The notes under the pieces were generated by a model that worked only from the letters and a program-made list of their open reading frames with translations, was not told where the DNA came from and did not search any database. 64,000 nt of DNA, taken from NCBI GenBank assembly GCA_013822725.1, contig PNKX01000008.1, positions 1 through 64,000 on the forward strand. Direction: 5' to 3'. The position numbers and the translations under genes are program-made. Numbering within the stretch: position 1 is the first letter of the stretch; every line of letters begins with the position of its first letter. This DNA comes from Pirellula sp. (GTDB taxonomy: Bacteria; Planctomycetota; Planctomycetia; Pirellulales; Lacipirellulaceae). Positions 7,987 to 16,911 of the stretch are shown in pieces.

Positions 7987-9189
7987 ATGCCTGATTTTGC
8001 GTACATAGCACGAACCACGACAGGCCAACGCGTCGAAGGCGTGTTGTCTGCCGGTACGCAACGCGAGGCGCTTCTGGCGTTATCGGGTAAGGATCTCTTT
8101 CCCGTCCAGGTGAAGGCTTCCGGCGGCAAGGTTTCGCAGGCGGGCTCGCTCAAAGTTCGCCCCCAGGCGATGTCGCAGTTCTACGTCCAGATGGCCGCGC
8201 TGCTCCGCAGCGGCGTGCCGCTATTGCGTTCGCTGGAAGTGCTGGGGCGGCAGTCGACCAATCCGACGCTCAAAAAAATCGTCGACGACCTCCACGCCCG
8301 CATTACCGAAGGCGATTCGCTCGCTGAGGCCATGTCCCGCCACCCGCGGGCGTTCAACGATTTGTCGCGCAGCATCATTCGCGCCGGCGGCGAAGGGGGC
8401 TTCCTTGAAGAAGCGCTCGAGCGCGTGGCGAAGTTCACCGATCAGCAGGCGGAACTCAAAGGCCGCGTGATGGGGGCGATGGCGTACCCCATTTTTCTTG
8501 CGGTGTTCGGCGTGACGATTGTCACCGTGCTGGTGATCTTCTTCGTGCCGAAGTTCGAAGATCTCTTCGCGCGGCTGCGGGCCAAGGGCGAACTGCCGGC
8601 GCTGACCGATTGGCTGCTGTTCGTGAGCGACAGCGTTCATTCCTACGGGCTGCTGATTGCGGTTGTCGTCGCGGGCCTCGTCCTGCTGATTCGCAACCAA
8701 TTGCAGACCGAACAAGGAAAGTGGTGGCTCGATCGCGTGCGGCTGAAGATCCCGCAAGCCGGCACAATCTACCAGAACCTCGCCGTCTCGCGATTTTGCC
8801 GCGTCCTCGGCACGCTGCTGGCCGGCGGCGTGCCGATCGTGCGCTCGCTCAAAATAAGCAGCGATTCGACTGGCAACCGCGTCCTCTCGGCGGCGATCAA
8901 CGAGGCGGCCGACAACATTACCGCCGGCGAATCGCTGGCGACGCCCTTGGGGGCGAGCGGCCACTTTCCGCCCAACGTCGTCGAGATGGTCGCCGTGGCC
9001 GAGCAATCGAACACGCTGGAAACGGTCCTCACGAACATCGCCGATTCGCTGGAAAAAGAAACCTGGCGGCGGCTGGACCTGTTCGTGCGGCTATTGGAGC
9101 CCGTGCTGCTGCTGGTCCTGGCGTCGGCGGTGTTGGTAATCGTAGTCGCGCTGATGCTCCCTATGCTAAAATCTGCGATGGCGATGTGA
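7987..9189 (+). CDS. gspF: Type II secretion inner-membrane platform protein GspF
   Basis: A 400-residue polytopic inner-membrane protein that forms the base of the pseudopilus assembly platform and contacts GspE. It begins MPDFAYIARTTTGQRVEG, a standard GspF start. It contains two T2SSF domains (about 68-190 and 270-392), each with the leader FYVQMAALLRSGVPLLRSL or RFCRVLGTLLAGGVPIVRSL. Three membrane segments are visible: about 165-190 (IFLAVFGVTIVTVLVIFFV), about 220-240, and the C-terminal segment VLLLVLASAVLVIVVALMLP. It follows gspE after the S23 unit, with only six bases between the unit and the ATG, and is followed by a family C palindrome and gspG. Confidence 0.95.
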   Translation: MPDFAYIARTTTGQRVEGVLSAGTQREALLALSGKDLFPVQVKASGGKVSQAGSLKVRPQAMSQFYVQMAALLRSGVPLLRSLEVLGRQSTNPTLKKIVDDLHARITEGDSLAEAMSRHPRAFNDLSRSIIRAGGEGGFLEEALERVAKFTDQQAELKGRVMGAMAYPIFLAVFGVTIVTVLVIFFVPKFEDLFARLRAKGELPALTDWLLFVSDSVHSYGLLIAVVVAGLVLLIRNQLQTEQGKWWLDRVRLKIPQAGTIYQNLAVSRFCRVLGTLLAGGVPIVRSLKISSDSTGNRVLSAAINEAADNITAGESLATPLGASGHFPPNVVEMVAVAEQSNTLETVLTNIADSLEKETWRRLDLFVRLLEPVLLLVLASAVLVIVVALMLPMLKSAMAM

Positions 9190-9216
9190 GCGAAGTAACT
9201 AGAGACGATCGAAGAG

Positions 9217-9369
9217 AACCACCAAGGCACGAAGACACGAAGAAAATCACCAAGCTAGGGGAATAAGGGTGTTGGAGATTAGAGGTCAGCGAAGTGAAGT
9301 GACTTTTGTTAAACAGAAAATCGAAGCAACCCCGTCTTTCTCCTTTGTGTCTTAGTGCCTTCGTGGTTA
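9217..9369. repeat. Inverted repeat, family C
   Basis: The left arm is about 9217-9245 (beginning AACCACCAAGGCACGAAGAC) and the right arm about 9337-9369. They are imperfect reverse complements around a loop of about 90 nt with no gene in it. It lies in the gspF-gspG spacer and resembles the copy at 1579-1701. Confidence 0.82.
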
Positions 9370-9477
9370 GGTATTCATTGGTACGTATTTCCCACCAGCG
9401 GCTTCGCGTGACGGCTTTCCTCGTCGTCGCCGGGTCGCTCTAAACCTCCCCAGGCAAGTGAGAGGAAAGGATTTGTC

Positions 9478-9912
9478 ATGACTGGAAGCAGAGTGACCAA
9501 CCGTCGGGCCCGCCGCGCCAGCGGTTTTACCCTGATCGAAGTGCTCCTGGTGCTGATCATCCTGGTGATCATCGGCTCGCTAGCGGTGAACGTTTTCACC
9601 GGCACGCAAGACAAAGCGAGCATCAACGCCGCCAAGAGCAACGTCAGCTTGCTGCGCGGCGCCATCGACCGTTACCGCCTCGACATGAACAAGTACCCGA
9701 CGAAGCTGGCCGACCTCTGGGAACAGCCGAGCGACACGACCGCCTCCGACAAGTGGGGCGGCCCCTACATGGAACAGCTCAAGGCTGATCCGTGGGGGAA
9801 TGAGTATCAGTACACCGCCGAAGGCAAAAAGAACACGAACAAGTACGATTTCTGGTCGAACGGGCCGGACGGTCAGAGCGGCTCGGAAGACGACATCGGC
9901 AACTGGGAGTAA
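9478..9912 (+). CDS. gspG: Major pseudopilin GspG
   Basis: The main pseudopilin subunit of the type II secretion system, 144 residues, which is the usual size. A basic leader MTGSRVTNRRARRAS precedes the prepilin cleavage site at Gly16-Phe17, then FTLIEVLLVLIILVIIGSLA with Glu at mature position 5. The C-terminal part carries the GspG calcium-site region: DPWGNEYQY, then KYDFWSNGPDGQSGSEDDIGNW, as in classic GspG proteins. The ATG follows a good ribosome site (AGAGGAAAGG). It lies between gspF and gspH, with gspH starting 3 nt after its stop. Processing needs a prepilin peptidase encoded elsewhere. Confidence 0.97.
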   Translation: MTGSRVTNRRARRASGFTLIEVLLVLIILVIIGSLAVNVFTGTQDKASINAAKSNVSLLRGAIDRYRLDMNKYPTKLADLWEQPSDTTASDKWGGPYMEQLKADPWGNEYQYTAEGKKNTNKYDFWSNGPDGQSGSEDDIGNWE

Positions 9913-9915
9913 CCA

Positions 9916-10707
9916 ATGCCGACCCCCGGCGCCATCGCCGCGTTTAAACAACTGCACGCGCCCTGTAGCCCCCGGCTCCGCCGGGGGGTAGCGTTACGCG
10001 GGGCGATGCCTACCGGCATGGCGAACGCCCCCCCGACGGAGCCGGGGGCTGCCAGTTCGCGCGGCATGACGCTGATTGAAATCCTTGTCGTCCTCGCCCT
10101 GCTGGTCGTCATCGGCGGCTTGGTCGTCCCCGTTTTCGAGGGGAGCATCGCGTCGGTGCGGCTACGTCGCGCCGGCGATCAAGTGATCACCGGCTGGTCG
10201 CGAGCCCGGGCCGAAGCGATCGAATCGGGCCAGCCGTATCAATTCCGTTTCACGCCCGAAACGGGGAAGTTTGTCATCGAACCCTGGAACGGGCTATTGG
10301 GAGAGCAGGGGACCGCTGCTGCGACCACGTCCACGACCGGATCAACCAGCGCCACGACGACTTCGACCACTACGAGCACGACGAGCAGTTCTACCAATTC
10401 GACCGCGACGTCGAATACCGTGACCAACACGGCGCTCCCGGACGAGATCGTCTTCCAAAGCGGCGAACTCGCCGTCGAGGACTTTCAATCGGGCGAGCGG
10501 AGCGTCGCCTCGCTCCAAGACGCCGCGGAATCGCTGTCGACGCCGATCCTGTTTTTCCCCGACGGCACGGCGTCAGAAGCCTCGATCCTGCTCACCAACG
10601 GCAAGAAACAGTTCGTGCGGGTCACGCTCCGCGGATTGACCGGCGTCGGCCGGGCGAGCGAGGTGCTCAGCCAAGAGGAACTGCAGCGCGCTGATCGCCG
10701 GAAATAG
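9916..10707 (+). CDS. gspH: Minor pseudopilin GspH-like, with a repeat inside the leader region
   Basis: A 263-residue minor pseudopilin. The prepilin signal is SSRGMTLIEILVVLALLVV, cleaved after Gly, with Glu at mature position 5, so it follows an unusually long leader of about 50 residues if ATG 9916 is used. That ATG is only 3 nt after the gspG stop and favours translational coupling. About 28 codons of the leader lie inside an 84-nt palindromic repeat (9967-10050). ATG 10006 is an alternative that gives a 20-residue leader. The core strand region (IEPWNG, EIVFQSGE, LFFPDGTASEASILL) fits GspH. A Ser/Thr-rich stretch at roughly residues 135-170 (TTSTTGSTSATTTSTTTSTT and on) interrupts the domain. 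Confidence 0.85.
   Translation: MPTPGAIAAFKQLHAPCSPRLRRGVALRGAMPTGMANAPPTEPGAASSRGMTLIEILVVLALLVVIGGLVVPVFEGSIASVRLRRAGDQVITGWSRARAEAIESGQPYQFRFTPETGKFVIEPWNGLLGEQGTAAATTSTTGSTSATTTSTTTSTTSSSTNSTATSNTVTNTALPDEIVFQSGELAVEDFQSGERSVASLQDAAESLSTPILFFPDGTASEASILLTNGKKQFVRVTLRGLTGVGRASEVLSQEELQRADRRK
9967..10050. repeat. 84-nt GC palindrome, family P, inside gspH
   Basis: The outer arms AGCCCCCGGCTCCGCCGGGG and their complement enclose a central part with GATGCCTACCGGCATGG. It is 84 nt long, a multiple of three, and open in the gspH frame. The centre is more diverged than in the other copies (16912, 30532, 39744). Confidence 0.88.
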
Positions 10708-10731
10708 CAAGTATAGTAAAGAAGAAAACTT

Positions 10732-10803
10732 AAACCGCGAATTACACGAATGAATTTTGTCGAGTCATGTCTTCATTCGCGTCAATTCGTGCAATTCGCG
10801 GTC
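10732..10803. repeat. Inverted repeat, family F (CCGCGAATTACACGAATGAA type)
   Basis: The left arm 10732-10754 pairs imperfectly with the right arm 10771-10803. It lies between gspH and gspI. An ATG inside the element (10750) is in frame with gspI, but the family-like start lies downstream at 10816. Confidence 0.78.
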
Positions 10804-10815
10804 GAAAAAAAAGAA

Positions 10816-11385
10816 ATGACAAGCCGAGTACGTCACGCTTGCTCCCTGCATTTGCCCTTATCAGCGGGCCAGCGCCGGCGTTCTGAGAACTCGGCCTTCA
10901 CGCTCCTCGAAGTCATCCTCGCCCTCGTCATCCTTGGTGCCGCGCTCGCCATCTTCGGTGAGGTGATGCAACTCGCCAATCAAAACGCCGCCGACGCCCG
11001 CGCTGAGACGCAGGCCCAACTCATCGCTTCGTCGTTGATGGACGAAATCCTCGCCGGTTCGATCGACGACTCGCCGGCCAACCGCCAGCCGCTGGAAGTC
11101 GACGACGATGTGCGGTGGATCTACTCGGTCAGCACCGGCACGGCGACCGTCGAAGGCGTTTACCCGCTGGTCGTCGAAGTCGAACAAGACGTCGAAGCGA
11201 AGTTCAATCCCGTGAAGTATCGGCTCGTTCGCTGGATGTCGACGACCCCCGAAGGAAGCGAAGCGAGCGAAGAGGCTGACGCTGACTCACAGCAAGCGCA
11301 GCAGAGCCAGAACCAGTCGAGCGGCGCGCAGCAGGGCGGCGGAACATCCGGCGGCGCCGGTTCAGCGGGAGGATCCCAGCCATGA
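10816..11385 (+). CDS. gspI: Minor pseudopilin GspI-like
   Basis: A 189-residue minor pseudopilin. From ATG 10816 the leader is MTSRVRHACSLHLPLSAGQ with further basic residues, cleavage is expected at Ala27-Phe28, and the mature start is FTLLEVILALVILGAALAIF with Glu at position 5. The body (AETQAQLIASSLMDEILAG, then a PLVVEVEQDVE strand) fits GspI. The last 35 residues or so are a Gln/Ser/Gly tail (QQAQQSQNQSSGAQQGGG) absent from usual GspI proteins. The upstream ATG 10750 lies inside a palindromic repeat and is judged less likely. The stop overlaps the gspJ start as ATGA, so translation is probably coupled. Confidence 0.86.
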   Translation: MTSRVRHACSLHLPLSAGQRRRSENSAFTLLEVILALVILGAALAIFGEVMQLANQNAADARAETQAQLIASSLMDEILAGSIDDSPANRQPLEVDDDVRWIYSVSTGTATVEGVYPLVVEVEQDVEAKFNPVKYRLVRWMSTTPEGSEASEEADADSQQAQQSQNQSSGAQQGGGTSGGAGSAGGSQP

Positions 11386-12578
11386 TCCGCCGCGCCTTCA
11401 CGCTGATGGAGATCGTCCTGGCGATCGCCCTCACTTCCGTCGTGATGTACCTCCTGATGACCGCGGTCGAGCTCTACATGATCCGCGTCGACTCAAGTCG
11501 CGGTCGCGTCGAGTCGGCGCAGTTGGCGCGAACGATTCTCGATCAGATGGCGGCCGACCTCGCGGCGATGCGACTCGATCCGCCGGCAGCCGCCGCGAGC
11601 AGTGGGGCAAGCGGCGGTCAACAGTCGAGTGGCCAACAAACAGGCGCTGGGCAGCAGAGCGGCGGCGGCAATCAAGGGGGGCAGTCGCAAAGCGCAGGAC
11701 AAGGCCAACAAGGCGCCGCGGGTGGAAACGCCGGATCGGGCGGGACCGGCGGCGCCGCCGGGGGATCGGGAGGAAGCGCCAGCTCGACCGCCGGCAGCGC
11801 CATAGCGCCCACCACGACCCATGGAATTTTCGGGACAACGGAAGAACTGCGCATCGATCGCGCGGCGCCCCCCAATTGGGCGCGGGCCAGTCGCGAGGTC
11901 GATCCCACCGAACCGCCCGGCGCCATCGACCTGCCGCGGACGGTCCGTTACTACGTCAACGTGGGAACAGCCCAGTCAGCACAGGAGTTCGCTCAACAGG
12001 GCGTCAACGTTGAGGAGGAAACCGCCGCGAGCGTCTCGGGCCTTTATCGCGAACTGGTTCCCACCGCCGCCCTTAGCGAAGACGCCGATCCTCTGGCCGG
12101 TCCGGCGAGCCGCGAAGGAGCGAAGCTCGAACTGTTGGCCCCCGAAGTGGTCAAGCTCGAGCTCCACTACTTCGACGGCGAGCAGTTGGTCGACGAGTGG
12201 GACGTCGTCGAGGATGCGGGACTGCCGGCCGGCGTCGAGATCTTGCTCACCATTCACGAACCCACCTATGGTCCCAGCGACGAAGCAGATCAGCCGTCCC
12301 GCCTCACCGGGCCGCAGTACAAGGAGAAGGATCTCGTTGTTTACCGGCGGTTCGTCCGCTTGCCGAAGGTGAGCCCGCCGCAGCCCGCGACGGCGCTGCT
12401 ACCGGCAGCGCAGCAGAATGGCGGCGGTGGACAACCAGGGCAGGGGGGCGGTCCGAACGGCGGCGGGCAAAGTGGCGGCGAACAGAACGCAGGCGGACAA
12501 AGCGGCCAAGGGGGTGGCGGCCAGAACGGTCAAGGCGGCGCCGGCGGTGGGCAGCAGGGAGGCGGCAATGGCAGATAA
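11382..12578 (+). CDS. gspJ: Minor pseudopilin GspJ-like with Gly/Gln-rich insertions
   Basis: At 398 residues it is about twice the size of ordinary GspJ. The leader is only MIRRA, cleaved before FTLMEIVLAIALTSVVMYLL, with Glu at mature position 5. Residues about 70-140 are a Gly/Ser/Gln/Ala low-complexity insertion and the last 50 or so are Gly/Gln/Asn-rich (GGGQPGQGGGPNGGGQSGG). Between them is a folded part with EELRIDRAAPPNWARASREV, RTVRYYVNVG and KLELHYFDGEQLVDEWDVV, the GspJ strand pattern. It overlaps gspI by 4 nt and gspK by 11 nt. The low-complexity parts are probably flexible linkers; their role is unknown. Confidence 0.86.
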   Translation: MIRRAFTLMEIVLAIALTSVVMYLLMTAVELYMIRVDSSRGRVESAQLARTILDQMAADLAAMRLDPPAAAASSGASGGQQSSGQQTGAGQQSGGGNQGGQSQSAGQGQQGAAGGNAGSGGTGGAAGGSGGSASSTAGSAIAPTTTHGIFGTTEELRIDRAAPPNWARASREVDPTEPPGAIDLPRTVRYYVNVGTAQSAQEFAQQGVNVEEETAASVSGLYRELVPTAALSEDADPLAGPASREGAKLELLAPEVVKLELHYFDGEQLVDEWDVVEDAGLPAGVEILLTIHEPTYGPSDEADQPSRLTGPQYKEKDLVVYRRFVRLPKVSPPQPATALLPAAQQNGGGGQPGQGGGPNGGGQSGGEQNAGGQSGQGGGGQNGQGGAGGGQQGGGNGR

Positions 12579-14319
12579 ACTTCAACGCCGCGATGGCAGC
12601 GTGCTGCTGATGGTGCTCGTCGTCGTGGCCCTCCTGACGCTCGGCACGGCCACCTATCTCGAATTGATGCAGAACGAGCGGCAAGCGGTACGGCATCATG
12701 GCCGCGGTTTGCAGGCGGGGCGATTGGCCGAATCAGGCGTCGAGTATGTCCGGACGCAGTTGATGCTCACGCCGGAGGAGTTGCTGCAGGCGGGCGGCCT
12801 GGCCAATAACCCGACGGCGATGCAAGCGATCGTCGTCGACGACGAGGGGGACGAATTCGACCGCGGTCGCTTCTCGATCGTATCGCCCGCACAGGTCGAC
12901 GGCATCTACTCCGGCTACCGCTTCGGGTTGGAGAATGAATCGGCGAAGCTCAACCTCAATACGCTGTTGGCCGAAGGGGCCGAGGATCAGGCGCAAATGC
13001 GGTTGATGGCCCTGCCCGGAATGACGGTGGAAATCGCCGACGCCATTCTCGATTGGCTCGACGCCGACGTTTCGCCGCGCACCAACGGCGCCGAAGCTGA
13101 AGCGTATGCGCAGGCGACGCCTCCCTACGAACCTCGCAACGGGCCGATCGCCAATCTCGACGAACTGCTGCTCGTCCGCGGCGTCACGCCGGAACTGTTG
13201 TACGGGATCGACCAAAACCGCAACCTGCTCATCGACGCCGCCGAATCGCCCCGCGGGCTGCTGCTGGAGATCGACAACGCCGACGGCTTGCTCAACCGCG
13301 GTTGGTCGGCCTACCTGACGACCACCAGCGTCGAGGCGATGCAACAGGCATCTGCCGCCGCGAGCGGAGCGTCCACTTCGGCCGGAGCGACGAAACTCGA
13401 CCTCAACGGCCAGAATCTACAAACCCTTTACAACAGCCTGAAGGCGACGATCGGCGACGACAAAGCGAAATTTCTCGTCGTCTATCGGCAGTATGGCCCG
13501 TTCCAAGACCAGCAGTCGGGAGCGGCCGGTGCCACTGGCCCAGCGGGCGGCGCCAGCGCCGGCGCTGGTGGAAACGCTGGCGGTGGCGGCCAGCAGCCTA
13601 GCCAAGGCAATGGCGGGTCCAGCAGTGGCCAAGGGGGCGACTCGAACGGCGGCGTCCAGCCCGGCGGCCCGATTGCTGGCGGCCAGAACCAAAACCAAAC
13701 GCCCGTCGAAATCGACGCGGCAGGGATCACGCTCAAATTCGAGCAACAGGGACAAACGCAGATCAATTCGCCCCTCGATCTGGTCGGCGTGAAGGTCCAA
13801 ATCCCCGGCGCCGACAACTCGCCGCCGCAGAACGTCACCTCGCCCTGGGGCGAAGACGTCAACTCGTACCGCGAATTGTTGAAGCTCTACGACGCCGCCG
13901 CCCCGCCTGCCGGCGCTCGCCGCGTCGCCGGTCGAGTCAACCTCAACGCCGCGACGCGCGTCGTCCTCGGCTCGATCCCGGGACTTCCTGCCGCGGCTGT
14001 CGGCAAGATCATCAGTCGCCGTGAAGTCGAACCCGAACTGAACGTCACCGATCAACGCCATGCAGTATGGCTGCTTATCGAGGGGATCGTCACGCTCCCC
14101 GAAATGAAGCAGCTGGAACGCTTCATCACCACCGGCGGCGATGCTTTCAGCGGCCAGTCGATCGGCTTTTTCGACGCCGGCCCGGCCGCCTCCCGGCAGG
14201 AGTTCGTGGTCGACCGTTCGGGGACGTCGCCGCATGTCCGCCTGCAGCGTGATTTGTCGCCGCTCGGACGGGGGTATTCGACCCAGTCGCTCGGCGTTGA
14301 ATCCGACGAAACGCCGTAA
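12568..14319 (+). CDS. gspK: Pseudopilin GspK-like
   Basis: A 583-residue member of the GspK family, the large tip pseudopilin. The start chosen is ATG 12568 (MADKLQRRDGSVLLMVLVVV), which overlaps the end of gspJ; the upstream open part is a frame-shifted image of the gspJ tail. After the Gly10 cleavage site the mature N-terminus lacks Glu at position 5, as is normal for GspK. Two helix-hairpin-helix-like T2SSK parts are visible: LMALPGMTVEIADAILDWLD with ANLDELLLVRGVTPELLYGI, and VNLNAATRVVLGSIPGLPAA with its IISRREVEPE. A Gly/Gln/Ser-rich linker (about residues 325-380) separates them. It completes the H-I-J-K minor pseudopilin set. Confidence 0.88.
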   Translation: MADKLQRRDGSVLLMVLVVVALLTLGTATYLELMQNERQAVRHHGRGLQAGRLAESGVEYVRTQLMLTPEELLQAGGLANNPTAMQAIVVDDEGDEFDRGRFSIVSPAQVDGIYSGYRFGLENESAKLNLNTLLAEGAEDQAQMRLMALPGMTVEIADAILDWLDADVSPRTNGAEAEAYAQATPPYEPRNGPIANLDELLLVRGVTPELLYGIDQNRNLLIDAAESPRGLLLEIDNADGLLNRGWSAYLTTTSVEAMQQASAAASGASTSAGATKLDLNGQNLQTLYNSLKATIGDDKAKFLVVYRQYGPFQDQQSGAAGATGPAGGASAGAGGNAGGGGQQPSQGNGGSSSGQGGDSNGGVQPGGPIAGGQNQNQTPVEIDAAGITLKFEQQGQTQINSPLDLVGVKVQIPGADNSPPQNVTSPWGEDVNSYRELLKLYDAAAPPAGARRVAGRVNLNAATRVVLGSIPGLPAAAVGKIISRREVEPELNVTDQRHAVWLLIEGIVTLPEMKQLERFITTGGDAFSGQSIGFFDAGPAASRQEFVVDRSGTSPHVRLQRDLSPLGRGYSTQSLGVESDETP

Positions 14320-14516
14320 CAATAAAGCCGTAACAATAGAATGGAGGGCGAGGCTCCCGCCGCGTCGCCGATTGGCTCCACGAGCATTTCCCCCAATCGA
14401 TGAGCCTCTAGGCTGGATTGCCCTGCAGTCCTGAGGCCGGGTAGTTACAATAAACAGGCCCCGCCGATTCGCCTGCCGTCTGTGTTGCCTGCCCCGCGAC
14501 TTCTTTCGCTGTTGCC

Positions 14517-15992
14517 ATGTCTCGCACTCTCGGACTGAAGTTGCTCCCCGCCGAAGCGATTGCGGTCGTCGTGCGCAGCGGCGAACGTCTCGAAATCGAG
14601 CGGGCGATTCGAATTGCCATCCCGTCGGGCGACGGATCGGCGCGCGGCAAAGCGATCCAGGCCGCGCTCGCGTCGTGGAAGCTTGGCCGGATGGCGGCGG
14701 TGCTCGCCATCCCGCGCAGCGATCTGACGATTCAGAATCTCGACCTGCCGCCGATGCCGGCCGACGACCTCCCCGAAATCGTCCATCTCCAGGCGGAGCG
14801 CGACGTTCAGCTTTCCGAAGATGGCGAGGGGTTCGACTTCTTGACGCTGGCCGGCGACGAGGAGCATCCCTACCGCGTCCTGGGCGCCGGCATGGCGGGC
14901 ACGCAATGGAAGCAGCTTCAAGCTGTTTGTGACGCCAGCGATCTAAAAGTCGGTCGCGCCGTGCCCGAGCCGTTCGGCTGGGTGGAACTCGGTCGGCGGG
15001 CACTCGGCGCGCGTGATGTCGATGCGATTGGCGTCTTCGCGGCAATCATCGAACGACAAGCAGTCGTCTGGGCCAGCCAGGGCGACGCGCTGCGGTTGAT
15101 CCGCACCGTCTGGCTCCCCGCCGACGACAACGCAGCGGCCGACGTGGCGGCACTCGGCAATGAGCTGCGGCGCACGCTGCTGTCGCTGGCACAAGCGCAT
15201 GATGCCGGTGCTGCTAATCCCCGTTGCTACTATATCGGTGAGAACGCCGACGAGATCGCCGGCGAATTGGGCGCTACCATTTCCAAGCCCGTCCAAGCGT
15301 CGCTGCTGGAGAAGCTAATCGACGTGGCCGCCGACGCCGATTTGAAGGCTGCCGGGCTGAGCTTGGTCGAGATCGCGCCGCTGGCGGCGCTCGCTGCGGC
15401 GGCCGCGGAAGGGCGTCGCGCGCCGCTCGACTTGCTTCACCCGCGCCGTCGTCCGCCGGCGCCTAGTCGCGCGCGGACCTACGCCCTCGCGGCCGCAGCG
15501 GCCCTGGCGGGCGTAGCCATGATTGGCTGGCAGGGCTACCGGAATATTAACGAGCCTCTCGACATCGCCGCGGCGGCGGATGCCGAGCGCAAGGCGCTCG
15601 CTCCCACCCTGGAGGCCTATGCCGCCGACGAAGCCAAGGCGGCGGCGATTCGAACGTGGCTGGGGCAATCGGCCAATTTGCTGACTGAATTCGACAACGT
15701 CAGCACGCGGCTTCGCCCCGAATCGCTCTCGAGCGAGAAGTTCCCCGCCGACCAGGATCTGGTCCTCACGAAACTGGTGCTGGCCAACCGCCAACTGACG
15801 TTCGACGCGGCGGCCAAGAGCAACGACGCCATCCCCCCCGCCGAACGCCGGCTGCGTGAGGGGAGCTACCGCGTCGAGCGCGGCGCCGTCGAACTGAAAG
15901 CCGAGGGCGTCCCCGGCTACGCCGTCAGCGTCTCCGAAACCATCGAGCAAGTCGAACCCGCGGCGCCGAGCGACGCAGGAGCGACGCCATGA
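14517..15992 (+). CDS. gspL: Assembly protein GspL / PilM-PilN-like
   Basis: A 491-residue bitopic membrane protein. The cytoplasmic N-terminal half (about 1-310) looks like the actin-fold GspL/PilM domain (LGLKLLPAEAIAVVV, AVLAIPRSDLTIQNLDLPPM, AERDVQLSEDG). A single membrane segment lies at about 322-345 (TYALAAAAALAGVAMIGWQG), followed by a PilN-like periplasmic part with a coiled segment. GspL links the ATPase GspE to the pseudopilus platform. It overlaps the next gene by ATGA. A 197-nt spacer separates it from gspK. Recognition rests on fold pattern and context more than on sharp motifs. Confidence 0.78.
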   Translation: MSRTLGLKLLPAEAIAVVVRSGERLEIERAIRIAIPSGDGSARGKAIQAALASWKLGRMAAVLAIPRSDLTIQNLDLPPMPADDLPEIVHLQAERDVQLSEDGEGFDFLTLAGDEEHPYRVLGAGMAGTQWKQLQAVCDASDLKVGRAVPEPFGWVELGRRALGARDVDAIGVFAAIIERQAVVWASQGDALRLIRTVWLPADDNAAADVAALGNELRRTLLSLAQAHDAGAANPRCYYIGENADEIAGELGATISKPVQASLLEKLIDVAADADLKAAGLSLVEIAPLAALAAAAAEGRRAPLDLLHPRRRPPAPSRARTYALAAAAALAGVAMIGWQGYRNINEPLDIAAAADAERKALAPTLEAYAADEAKAAAIRTWLGQSANLLTEFDNVSTRLRPESLSSEKFPADQDLVLTKLVLANRQLTFDAAAKSNDAIPPAERRLREGSYRVERGAVELKAEGVPGYAVSVSETIEQVEPAAPSDAGATP

Positions 15993-16897
15993 CGAGTCGC
16001 GAAAAAACGTTGATCGGCGCTGTCGCGGCCGCTGGCGTGCTGTGGTTCGGCACCCAGGGCCTCACTCGCTACCGCGAGACGGTCGAGCGAAATAGCAATC
16101 AGCAAATGGAAGCGGAACGGGCCCTCAGCGAGGCGCGCACCGCCGAGCTGCGCGGCCAGCGGGCCCGCAAGCAGGTGAACGAGTGGCGGGGCCTGTCGCT
16201 GCCGACCAATCGCGACGTCGCAGAGTCGCTCTATCAGGACTGGCTTCGTACCCAGCTTACCGGGGCAGGGCTGACGGTGACGCAGATTGCCGATAAGTCG
16301 GGAAGCGCGCGCAATCCGCAGTTCGGCGAGGTGGCGATCGAAGTGCGGGCCGACGGCGCCCTGCCGCAGTTGACTGATTTCCTCCACCGATTCTACTCGG
16401 GTCCCCATCTCCACCGTATTTCGAGTGCGACGATCACCGCTGCCGACGGCGGCCAAAAGCTCTCGCTCACGATGACGGCCACGGCGCTGATCCTTCCCGA
16501 CGCCAAGCGGACCGACAAACTCGCCGAGGGCGACCCGCGCCCCATCGAGGGAGTGAAGTCGCTCGACGAAATCCGCCAGCGGCTGGTCGATCGCAACCTG
16601 TTCGTCGCCCACACGCCCAAGAGCGGGGAAGTCGCCGCCGATAGCAACGCCGCCGAGACGGAGTTTAGTTCGACCGTTTACGGTGAAAACGGCTGGCAGA
16701 GTTGGGTCCGCCACAAGACGTCCGGTCAGGTCTCTCGATTCAATGAGGGCGACGCCATCGACCTCGGCTCATTGAAGGGGAAAGTCGTCGAGATCGAGAA
16801 TCGCCGGATGGTCATCGAAACTGACAAAGGTCGCGTCGAACTCCGCGCTGGCCAGAATTTCAGCCAGACGACCCTGCTAGCGCCGCCAGCGGCTTGA
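15989..16897 (+). CDS. gspM: GspM / PilO-like assembly protein
   Basis: A 302-residue protein with one N-terminal membrane segment (LIGAVAAAGVLWFGTQGLTRY), a coiled-coil part (about 30-70, NQQMEAERALSEARTAELRG), and a ferredoxin-like periplasmic domain (VAIEVRADGALPQLTDFLHR, then LSLTMTATALIL). This is the PilO/GspM pattern. The C-terminal third (SSTVYGENGWQSWVRHKTSG, then GSLKGKVVEIENRRMVIET) resembles a PilP/GspC-type beta domain, so it may also do the job of the missing GspC by contacting the secretin. It overlaps gspL by 4 nt and is followed by a family P palindrome and gspD. Confidence 0.72.
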   Translation: MTSREKTLIGAVAAAGVLWFGTQGLTRYRETVERNSNQQMEAERALSEARTAELRGQRARKQVNEWRGLSLPTNRDVAESLYQDWLRTQLTGAGLTVTQIADKSGSARNPQFGEVAIEVRADGALPQLTDFLHRFYSGPHLHRISSATITAADGGQKLSLTMTATALILPDAKRTDKLAEGDPRPIEGVKSLDEIRQRLVDRNLFVAHTPKSGEVAADSNAAETEFSSTVYGENGWQSWVRHKTSGQVSRFNEGDAIDLGSLKGKVVEIENRRMVIETDKGRVELRAGQNFSQTTLLAPPAA

Positions 16898-16911
16898 GAC
16901 GGTTGAGCGTT

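Noticed and set aside
13417..15045. Long open frame (about 540 codons) on the minus strand under gspK and gspL
   Set aside because: High-GC codon bias leaves opposite frames open. It has no family character, covers two well supported genes and is Arg/Pro-rich.
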